Assembly (NCBI GenBank): GCA_045604405.1
Contig: JAZUNZ010000018.1
Location: forward strand, 62,001-126,000
Direction: 5' to 3'
Source: UMGS1649 sp045604405
Lineage (GTDB): Bacteria > Bacillota > Clostridia > TANB77 > CAG-465
DNA length: 64,000 nt
Positions within the stretch are counted from its first letter, which is position 1, and each line of letters starts with the position of its first letter. Shown piece by piece: positions 58,009 to 64,000 of this stretch. A program made the position numbers and the translations under genes. The notes beneath the pieces are model-generated. The model searched no databases. It was not told the DNA's origin and saw nothing but the letters and a program-made list of their open reading frames with translations.

Positions 58009-58467
58009 ATGAAAATTTGGTTCTCGAATAAAGATTTAGAAGAAATATTCTTCGCTTGGAGAGAGTTGGAATTGACCAAAAAAGAAGAGCTGAAGGAACA
58101 ACTGCAAGAGTTTAGAAGAATATGTAGCGATTATGCCGAGGGAATTATGCGTGGCAGAAAAAACTATGCTACGATATATAATAATTATATTGAAAAAGAT
58201 GCAGATAAACTATCTCTGCTAAGTAATTTCCTCATGGATGTAAAGAATATTTCACCGGCGGCATATGAGTTCTTATGTGAAGGCTATGATATTATAAATC
58301 TTAAAGCTCTTTTAAATTTTAAAGATAAAACAGAGCAAGAGATAATAAATTTACTTTTCGAGTTAAAATCTTTTTCTATTTTCATCGAGCATGCGTTTAT
58401 GAAAATATTGAAAGAAACAGATGTAAATCGAAAGTTAAGAATACTTTGTGGTCTTATGGGACTATAG
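58009..58467 (+). CDS. helical protein of unknown function
   Basis: The 152-residue protein is predicted almost wholly alpha-helical, with a charged start (FFAWRELELTKKEELKEQLQEF) and a hydrophobic C-terminal half. There is no membrane helix or recognisable motif. ATG 58009 follows GGGGGAG. It has its own promoter and terminator and lies between the receiver-kinase-like gene and ssrA. I do not recognise it. Confidence 0.7.
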   Translation: MKIWFSNKDLEEIFFAWRELELTKKEELKEQLQEFRRICSDYAEGIMRGRKNYATIYNNYIEKDADKLSLLSNFLMDVKNISPAAYEFLCEGYDIINLKALLNFKDKTEQEIINLLFELKSFSIFIEHAFMKILKETDVNRKLRILCGLMGL

Positions 58468-58473
58468 ACTCAT

Positions 58474-58512
58474 AAAAAGATGTTAAACTAAAAAGTTTAG
58501 CATCTTTTTCTT
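58474..58512 (+). terminator. terminator before ssrA
   Basis: AAAAAGATG-TAAACT / AGTTTA-CATCTTTTT hairpin. Confidence 0.9.
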
Positions 58513-58539
58513 GGCTTTAACATAAAAATAGTGTATAAT
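58511..58539 (+). promoter_or_regulatory. promoter of ssrA
   Basis: TTGGCT and TATAAT are 17 bases apart, ending 10 bases before the tmRNA. Confidence 0.78.
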
Positions 58540-58549
58540 ATATATGTAT

Positions 58550-58907
58550 GGGGGTGTAATGGTTTCGACGAATTTCTTAAAGTACAGATAGCGAGTAGTG
58601 GATGGCTGCTTTGGCCACTGAAAAAAAGCAGATTTTAAAATTACACGCTGATAATAGATTAGCAATGGCTGCTTAGTATAACAAGCGCCTGTTCATATAA
58701 TTTTTGCCGTAGGGATTATATGGGCATCGATTATACGGCTAACAAAGTTATCTTTGCTATTAAGATAATGGGTATTTAAATAGCTACCAAGTATAAGTTT
58801 TGTATTTATTACGAGTATGAGGGAAAGTTTAAATAAATACTGCACTCGGAGAAGTTTGTATGTATATAGATTTTCGGACACGGGTTCAATTCCCGTCACC
58901 TCCACCA
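58550..58907 (+). ncRNA. ssrA: transfer-messenger RNA (tmRNA)
   Basis: The 5' end GGGGGTGTAATGGTTTCGAC pairs with the 3' end CACCTCC, followed by A and CCA. The T arm GGACACGGGTTCAATTCCCG is intact. The tag frame 58647-58676 reads A-D-N-R-L-A-M-A-A-stop (GCT to TAG), ending in a hydrophobic degron like other tags. tmRNA frees stalled ribosomes with SmpB. Length is about 358 nt. The 3' end is intact, although a mobile element follows within about 100 bases. Confidence 0.96.
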
Positions 58908-58935
58908 ATAACGAATCTTTTCGAACTACAGATAC

Positions 58936-58966
58936 AAAAATCAATCAGAAATGGTTGATTTTTTTG
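58936..58966 (+). terminator. terminator of ssrA
   Basis: AAAAATCAA-CA / TGGTTGATTTTT hairpin followed by T. Confidence 0.85.
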
Positions 58967-59008
58967 TTTGCGAAAAATATTTTCTTAGTCAACGTGTATT
59001 GTCTCGCA

Positions 59009-59018
59009 GAGCCCACGA
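59009..59018 (+). repeat. GAGCCCACGA, one of an inverted pair around the mobile module
   Basis: The reverse complement occurs at 62540-62549. In both places GTCATA follows after a variable spacer. The pair flanks the recombinase, TnpW-like and relaxase genes. Confidence 0.6.
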
Positions 59019-59044
59019 GTTTTGATAGCATGTCATAACTCATA

Positions 59045-59086
59045 GGGGAGAACGATTTAGTTAAGTACACTAAAATCATTCTCCCC
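59045..59086. terminator. terminator at the end of the recombinase gene
   Basis: GGGGAGAA-GATTT-AGT / ACT-AAAATC-TTCTCCCC hairpin just past the recombinase stop; the minus-strand side is not T-rich, so its efficiency is uncertain. Confidence 0.7.
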
Positions 59087-59107
59087 TTAAAATAAGTCAT
59101 TTCAATA

Positions 59108-60772
59108 TTAAGCTGTTTTTTTATTTAATATTTTTTCAATTGTTGTTTCAATATCATTCAAACTAACTGGAAAAGAAATTATACCGACACCTCTATAACA
59201 TATATCTATTTCCTGAACCTTTTTGCCATTTATTTTTTCTGTTTGATGAATTATTATTTTTTCTATTAATTCATTTAAAATTTCTGGTGTTAATTCAGGT
59301 ATTTCAGTATACTTTCTAACATTAGATATAAATTGTGTTAAATCAGTTTCTTTCTTTTCTTTATTTTCTATTTCATTTGATAATTGTTCAATCTTTATTT
59401 TTAATTCTTGTTGCTCTTTATCATAATTAAAAGATAAGTTTCTAAATCTATCATCTGTAAGTTTTCCAGATACATTATCTTCGTAAATATGCTTAAATAA
59501 GTTGTCAATTTCAATAATTCTTTTTTTCGCTTTTTCAAGTTCTTTTTTGTTTTTAGAAATTTGCCTTAATTCATCTTGCGCAGATTTTGCTAATTGCTCT
59601 TTAATAAATAAATCTTCATAACTTTTCATATATGAAATTACTTTTTGTATATTTTCTAAAACAAGGCTTTGTAATGCTTCATCTGTAATATAATGAGAAG
59701 TACAAGAAGCTCTACTTGATTTATAACTTGAACATCTATAATGATCCTTTGCTTTTTTATCACTTACAGGTGATTTGAAATAAAGTTTTTTCCCACAATC
59801 ATAGCAAAATAGTAATCCAGAAAAGATGCTCTTTTTACCTGATTTTGCGTATTTTTTTCTATTACCTCGTAGTTGTTTTACAATATTCCAAGTATGTTCA
59901 TCAATAATTGGCTCATGTGTATTTTTGAATATTTTTCTATCTTCTTTTGGAAGATAAACTCTAGTTTTATCTTTATAAGAACGAGTGGTAGATTTAAAAT
60001 TAACAGTATCTCCAATATATTCTTGTCTATCTAAAATACCTGCAACTGTTACAGCATTCCATTGATGTTTTAATTCTTGAGGCTTTGATGATAACTTTAT
60101 TCCAATACTTGCTGAATATTCAGCAGGAGTTAAAATCTCTCTTTCCTTTAAAATTCTTGAAATCTCACAAGTTCCATGACCTTGAATAAATAGATTAAAT
60201 ATTTCTTTTACAATTTCTGCTGATTGTTCATCTATAATCCATTTTGTTTTATCATTTTCGTCTTTTTTATAACCATAAGGAATGTTATTTGCAAGTGAAA
60301 TTCCAGATTCGCCTTTATTTTTTAGAACTGCTCTAACTTTTTGACTTGTGTTTTTGGCATGCATTTCGTTAAACCAATCTTGAATAGGTAAGAAGTCATT
60401 TAAGCCTTTACTACTATCAATATTGTCCATTATAGCAATATACCTTACATTAAGTCTAACAAAATCTTCTTCTAAAAGTTGTCCAACAACAAGTCTATTT
60501 CTACCAAGTCTTGAATGGTCTTTTACTATTATTGTTCCAATTTTTCCACTTTCTGCAAGTTCCATCATTTCCATAAAAGCAGGTCTTGTAAAATTTGTTC
60601 CTGAATATCCATCATCTACAAAGAATTTTATATTTTGAAATTTGTTATCTTTTGCATATTTACTTAAAATTGATTTTTGATTTATTATACTATTGCTTTC
60701 TCCAGCCATATCATCATCTCTTGATAAACGGCAGTATAAAGCAGTGATTTTATCGCTTTCTAGCTGTTTCAT
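59108..60772 (-). CDS. large serine recombinase (TnpX-like)
   Basis: The 554-residue protein has a resolvase domain with ALYCRLSRDDD (catalytic Ser near residue 17), VKDHSRLGRNRL and YIAIMDNIDS. A recombinase domain (about 170-270) follows, then a zinc ribbon (CYDCGKKL ... CSSY ... C, about 330-360) and a coiled coil (about 390-470) with a C-terminal DUF4368-like end. Such enzymes excise and insert mobilizable elements of the Tn4451 type. ATG 60772 follows GAAAGGAGA. It lies nearest ssrA, as expected for an element end. Confidence 0.94.
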   Translation of the reverse strand: MKQLESDKITALYCRLSRDDDMAGESNSIINQKSILSKYAKDNKFQNIKFFVDDGYSGTNFTRPAFMEMMELAESGKIGTIIVKDHSRLGRNRLVVGQLLEEDFVRLNVRYIAIMDNIDSSKGLNDFLPIQDWFNEMHAKNTSQKVRAVLKNKGESGISLANNIPYGYKKDENDKTKWIIDEQSAEIVKEIFNLFIQGHGTCEISRILKEREILTPAEYSASIGIKLSSKPQELKHQWNAVTVAGILDRQEYIGDTVNFKSTTRSYKDKTRVYLPKEDRKIFKNTHEPIIDEHTWNIVKQLRGNRKKYAKSGKKSIFSGLLFCYDCGKKLYFKSPVSDKKAKDHYRCSSYKSSRASCTSHYITDEALQSLVLENIQKVISYMKSYEDLFIKEQLAKSAQDELRQISKNKKELEKAKKRIIEIDNLFKHIYEDNVSGKLTDDRFRNLSFNYDKEQQELKIKIEQLSNEIENKEKKETDLTQFISNVRKYTEIPELTPEILNELIEKIIIHQTEKINGKKVQEIDICYRGVGIISFPVSLNDIETTIEKILNKKTA

Positions 60773-60882
60773 TATTATCTCCTTTCTCAGACAGCTTGAA
60801 ACACGATATAAAATTATAGTTTCTACTTTTGTAGTAGTGATTATAATATACCATAGTCCAAGCTAAAAATCTAATAAAATTT

Positions 60883-61149
60883 TCATTTTCTTAATATTTC
60901 AAAAAGAATTTGTAATATGGTATATTCGGAGTCCTCATTAAAGTAAGTGTTTACTTTATAAGTTTTACCATTTATTTGTTTTTCAAAGTTTAAATTTTCC
61001 TCTGGGCATAAACTTTTAAAATATTCTATAAGTTCTTCCTTATTCATTTTTGAAAGTTTATGCTTTAGTTCGTTTTTAAGATTTTCTAAAAATTCATATT
61101 CTTCATTAGTTAGTTCTATTCTGTATATTTTTTCATTATTATCGTTCAT
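60883..61149 (-). CDS. TnpW-like transposon-encoded protein
   Basis: The 88-residue protein has an acidic helical N-terminus and the TnpW-type end FEKQINGKTYKVNTYFNEDS followed by a helix. TnpW-like genes accompany serine recombinases and relaxases on Firmicutes elements; their role is unknown. ATG 61149 follows AAAAGGAGGGCTAGTT and overlaps the relaxase end by 11 bases. Almost the same start region precedes the gene at 63293. Confidence 0.75.
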   Translation of the reverse strand: MNDNNEKIYRIELTNEEYEFLENLKNELKHKLSKMNKEELIEYFKSLCPEENLNFEKQINGKTYKVNTYFNEDSEYTILQILFEILRK

Positions 61150-62425
61150 AACTAGCCCTCCTTTTCTTGTATTCAGGAGAGTTCTTTAGTTTTTGCTTTT
61201 CTAATCTTTCTTTTTCTCGTGCTTCTTCACGAGCTTTTCTTTCAGCTTCTAATTTTTCTTGTTCAATTCTTTGTCGTTCTAATTCATCTTGTTTTTCTTT
61301 ATCAAATAAAGTTTTAAAAAAATCAGCAACTCGTTGTGGTGCAAGTTTTATAGCATGGAAGTAGTCTTTTGTTTTTTCTACTAAACCATCATATTTTTCA
61401 ATCCATTTATTTAAGGTGTTTCTTAAATTTTCAATTCTAGTATCTCGTTCATAAATTTCTTTATCTGCAACAATACCTTTTTTAGCGTAGTTGACTAAAT
61501 CTTCATAATCTTGAGGTTCTAGTTCGATTTTTTTGGAAAATCGTTTATGCTTTCCTAAATCTGATACACCTTTAATTTGCTTATCAAATTTCATAATATT
61601 ATCAAAAGTAGTTTCTTTTTCTTCAATTTTGTTTGATATTTCTTTAAGTCTTTCTTTATCCTTTTTTATTTTAAAATCAAGATTTTCAAGATGTTCAGCC
61701 GTACTTCCTTTAATACCTCTTACAAAACCTCTATAATCATTATCAAACATATATTGAAAAAATCTATCTTGTAAAAGACTATATGATTTTATTAAAATAG
61801 GTTTTCCTTTTTCATCATATAGAGGATTACCTTGCAAATCTTTGGCTTGTTCAGATTTCCACTTTTTACTATGGCTTACTTGATTTATCACTTCTTTTGT
61901 TTTACCAACTAAAGATTTGTCTTTACATCTTTTTGAATACTTGATTTCTTTTTGAACAACAGGTATTGCAATAACATGCAAATGATAGTGATATATAGGC
62001 TTTCCATATTCTTCTGATAAGGCAGTATTTAGTTCATCAGCGTGCATAACTGCTGATATAATATTATCACTGCCCATTTCTTTTTCAGCAAAGTGGAAAG
62101 CTTTTTCATAAAAGCCTTTTGCAAATTCATAACCACCATTTTGTTCAAAATAGTCGGAATTAATATCAAATATAATTTCATCAAATACTTTTGCATTATC
62201 TTTTAGACCTCTAAGTGATATTTCTCCATCATCAATCATTTCTTTTAATCTTTCGTTATAAGTGTTTTTGCATTTTTTGTAATGCACATTGTTTGGTGTT
62301 TGAGCTAAGTCAACATTCATATTAGAGTAAGATTCGTTTTTCCTTTCATTATGTCTTTCTGCTTTTACAATACTTACTCTAGTATAAGTTTCTACTCTAG
62401 CTACCGAATAGTTTGTTTTTCCCAT
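61139..62425 (-). CDS. MobV-family relaxase (Mob/Pre)
   Basis: The 428-residue protein begins MGKTNYSVARVETYTRVSI. It holds the MobV metal site near residues 127-152: HADELNTALSEEYGKP followed by IYHYHLHVIAIPVV, with the His cluster. A long coiled coil follows (about 240-330), then a Glu/Arg-rich end (EEAREKERLEKQK). It nicks the transfer origin for mobilization by a helper element. ATG 62425 follows AGAAAGGA. The 400 bases upstream are full of hairpins, as expected for oriT. Confidence 0.92.
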   Translation of the reverse strand: MGKTNYSVARVETYTRVSIVKAERHNERKNESYSNMNVDLAQTPNNVHYKKCKNTYNERLKEMIDDGEISLRGLKDNAKVFDEIIFDINSDYFEQNGGYEFAKGFYEKAFHFAEKEMGSDNIISAVMHADELNTALSEEYGKPIYHYHLHVIAIPVVQKEIKYSKRCKDKSLVGKTKEVINQVSHSKKWKSEQAKDLQGNPLYDEKGKPILIKSYSLLQDRFFQYMFDNDYRGFVRGIKGSTAEHLENLDFKIKKDKERLKEISNKIEEKETTFDNIMKFDKQIKGVSDLGKHKRFSKKIELEPQDYEDLVNYAKKGIVADKEIYERDTRIENLRNTLNKWIEKYDGLVEKTKDYFHAIKLAPQRVADFFKTLFDKEKQDELERQRIEQEKLEAERKAREEAREKERLEKQKLKNSPEYKKRRASYER

Positions 62426-62459
62426 TTAAATATCCTTTCTTGCAGGTAGCAAGAAGCGA

Positions 62460-62710
62460 CCAAAGGGAGCTGTTACATAACTTTCTTCGAAAGTATGTAA
62501 CCCACTATGACACTTTCAAAACTTCGTTTTGCAAAGATGTCGTGGGCTCCTAGCGGAGTGCTCATAAATTATCTAATCTTGCGATAGATAATTTATGTTT
62601 GGCTTCGCCAAATCAAAATAATATTTTCATCTCCATTCAAATATTATTTTGACTACTGAAAAATTTTTTGCATACCTGCATAAAATTTTTTCAGTATCTT
62701 CTTGCTATGC
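62460..62710. repeat. hairpin cluster, candidate transfer origin (oriT)
   Basis: Successive inverted repeats are GTTACATA-CTTTC/GAAAG-TATGTAAC, AAATTATCTA/TAGATAATTT, TTGGC/GCCAA, TCAAAATAATATTT/AAATATTATTTTGA and CTGAAAAA...TTTTTCAG. They lie directly upstream of the relaxase gene. Confidence 0.6.
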
Positions 62711-62837
62711 TTCGTAAGAATATAGAGCAATACCTATATAGTCTTTTTTAGCATAACAAAAAGACCCATTAGGCACAACAAATAAAACTACTAATATTGC
62801 ATTTTTTTGCAAAGTAGTGAATTTTATTTGAAACATG

Positions 62838-62942
62838 CTAATCGGTCTTAACCACTGCTGGACATTTTACAAACAATTCTTCTAAACCAGCCAAATATTT
62901 TTCACCGCATTGGGTTAATAAGTTTCCTACAAATCTTAATTT
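62838..62942 (-). pseudogene. possible gene remnant (34 codons, no start)
   Basis: The minus strand reads GNLLTQCGEKYLAGLEELF and on to VKCPAVVKTD before a TAG. The composition is protein-like, but no ATG, GTG or TTG lies at a plausible start and a TGA precedes it. It may be the end of a deleted element gene. Confidence 0.3.
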
Positions 62943-63076
62943 TCATTTTTGGAGAAAGATAGAAAATAGTTTATTGTATCCCTTACTAACCAGTGTTTCG
63001 TGTCTATTAATTTTTCAGTGTACTATAAAATACATCTATTATATATCATCTTTTTATGTAAATGTCAACGAAATAA

Positions 63077-63105
63077 TTGAATTTTATGTTAAATTGTGAT
63101 AAAAT
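63077..63105 (+). promoter_or_regulatory. promoter-like site upstream of the barrel protein gene
   Basis: TTGAAT and TAAAAT are 17 bases apart, with about 180 bases of leader to ATG 63293. Confidence 0.55.
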
Positions 63106-63292
63106 AGTTACGTAATTTCTATGATTTACCAATATTCTATCGTTTTTTAGTAAAATCATTACGATTATTGGGATAATTATAAATTTAAATAATAAGGAGG
63201 TTTTGTTTAAAGTTTTTTATTTTTTTATTAATTGAATAACAAAGGTAATTTGAACTAATTTAACAACAGTAATTAGCACAAGGAGGGCTAGT

Positions 63293-64000
63293 ATGAAACA
63301 GGATTGTATTTTAATTGCCACTTTACCATCACTTAACAATATGGAAAAAGTGCAGAGAGTTTTTGAAAATCCTCATATTTCTGAGGTACGGTTCAATACA
63401 GGAGTGCAAACTGCTTACTCTATAGAAGAAACTCTTGAAATGCTGAAAAAGCTATCCATAAAGCATAACAAAAAGCTTTGGATAGATATCAAAGGCAGAC
63501 AATTAAGAGTTACCAAATGGGCTGATCCTTTATACTCTTGTATAGAGTTAAGCCACAGAGTACAGGTTTTGTATCCTGCACAGATTTACTTTCGCAATGG
63601 TGATAGAGTAAACATTACTCACATCAAAGATGGCAACAAGCTGTTTGTAGACCCGTTACCACGACAGGCTTTGGGAGCAGGACAATCTGTTAATATTATT
63701 GCCAAAGACATTGAAGTTGATGGCTATTTAACAGAGAAAGACAAGCAGTATTTAAGAGCTTGTAGAAAACTGGATTTGACCTATATAATGGCTTCTTTTG
63801 TAGAGACTTTTGATGACTTGGCACAAATTCTTCATATTTTGCCTAATGCTCAAATAGTATCGAAAATTGAGTCGTTAAAAGGAATGTCCTTTATTTCTCA
63901 GTACAATGTCCCTAATCTGATGGCTGCAAGAGATGATTTATATCTGCAGTCTGGACAAAATTACAGTATGCTGAATCACTTAAAGACTATCATCGAAAGA
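63293..64000 (+). CDS. pyruvate-kinase-like TIM-barrel protein, 3' end beyond window
   Basis: The frame is open for 236 codons from ATG 63293 (after AAGGAGGGCTAGT) to the window edge. DKQYLRACRKLDLTYIMASFVETFDDL (near residues 150-176) resembles the pyruvate kinase DKxDLxxxxxxxVDFIxxSFVRxxxD segment. SKIESLKGMSFISQYNVPNLMAARDDLYLQ (near 195-224) resembles KIENxxG...IMVARGDLGV. The N-terminal third is unlike pyruvate kinase, and the catalytic Lys/Glu positions are only partly recognisable. G+C is higher than in the core genome. It may be cargo of the mobile element. Confidence 0.6.
   Translation, partial: MKQDCILIATLPSLNNMEKVQRVFENPHISEVRFNTGVQTAYSIEETLEMLKKLSIKHNKKLWIDIKGRQLRVTKWADPLYSCIELSHRVQVLYPAQIYFRNGDRVNITHIKDGNKLFVDPLPRQALGAGQSVNIIAKDIEVDGYLTEKDKQYLRACRKLDLTYIMASFVETFDDLAQILHILPNAQIVSKIESLKGMSFISQYNVPNLMAARDDLYLQSGQNYSMLNHLKTIIER

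Larger units (their letters stand above)
62426..63292. other. long noncoding stretch with hairpins and a gene remnant
   Basis: 62460-62710 holds a dense set of inverted repeats. 62838-62942 on the minus strand is an open frame without a start codon. 63077-63105 is a promoter-like TTGAAT-17-TAAAAT pointing at the gene at 63293, giving a leader of about 180 bases. A second AAGGAGG at 63196 precedes only a few codons. No complete gene is visible on either strand. Confidence 0.7.

Noticed and set aside
58693..58944. 83-codon minus-strand frame
   Set aside because: It lies across the tmRNA and its terminator.

Overview
The window is low-G+C, AT-rich DNA from an endospore-forming member of the Firmicutes, most probably an uncultured Clostridia. 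The reasons are: sporulation genes spoVAC-spoVAD-spoVAE, spoIIE, yabP-yabQ-divIC and yqfC-yqfD; a eukaryotic-type dimeric glycyl-tRNA synthetase; Mini-III RNase; an S-box (SAM-I) leader on metK; strong GGAGG-type ribosome binding sites; and frequent GTG/TTG starts. No phage structural genes and no CRISPR array are visible.

Layout. 1-9.6 kb: a cut-off PHP phosphoesterase, the spoVA operon, pgeF, two HAD hydrolases, a membrane GT2 glycosyltransferase, tRNA-Cys, an ABC-F ATPase with one degenerate ATP site, and a short aspartokinase. 9.6-19.9 kb: a G+C-richer MYG1-family gene, sua5/tsaC, a ferritin-like protein, a thioredoxin-like protein, mrnC, a Met/Cys-rich protein, a lone receiver protein beside a Spo0A box, spoIIE and a sodium:alanine symporter. 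19.9-22.3 kb: tRNA-Gly followed by two copies of a short promoter-driven, terminator-ended element that shares the tRNA 3' end; the second interval holds an AbiEi/AbiEii toxin-antitoxin pair. 22.4-32.5 kb: mainly housekeeping genes (VTT membrane protein, NMN adenylyltransferase, LysR regulator, PHP, nadK, metK, ogg, thioredoxin-like, yabPQ-divIC, VanW).

32.6-36.1 kb is an agr-type quorum-sensing locus: agrB-agrD run rightward and converge on a leftward agrA-agrC pair. The 36-residue AgrD has no cysteine at the thiolactone position. 36.1-39 kb holds yqfC-yqfD-ybeY-dgkA. From 40 to 51 kb is a type IV pilus cluster. It begins with a pilin-like, BspA-repeat adhesin whose promoter spacer contains twelve consecutive T. 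It continues with a PilM-PilN fusion, PilO, a small membrane protein, a major pilin, a truncated prepilin peptidase fused to a pseudopilin, two minor pilins, and PilB, PilT and PilC. The pilus genes sit between asp23 and amaP-DUF2273-nusB-xseA-xseB, which suggests insertion into a cell-envelope/housekeeping operon.

54-59 kb: glyS, a Rpn-type nuclease/transposase gene broken by an in-frame stop, a receiver protein with a kinase-like tail lacking its histidine, and ssrA (tmRNA). Just past ssrA is a mobilizable element: a large serine recombinase, a TnpW-like protein, a MobV relaxase and a hairpin-rich possible transfer origin. The window closes inside a pyruvate-kinase-like barrel protein that may be its cargo.

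Functionally the window joins sporulation, surface pili and adhesion with possible phase variation, peptide quorum sensing, and accessory modules next to tRNA-Gly and ssrA. Functions are read from motifs and context by eye; no database search was run.
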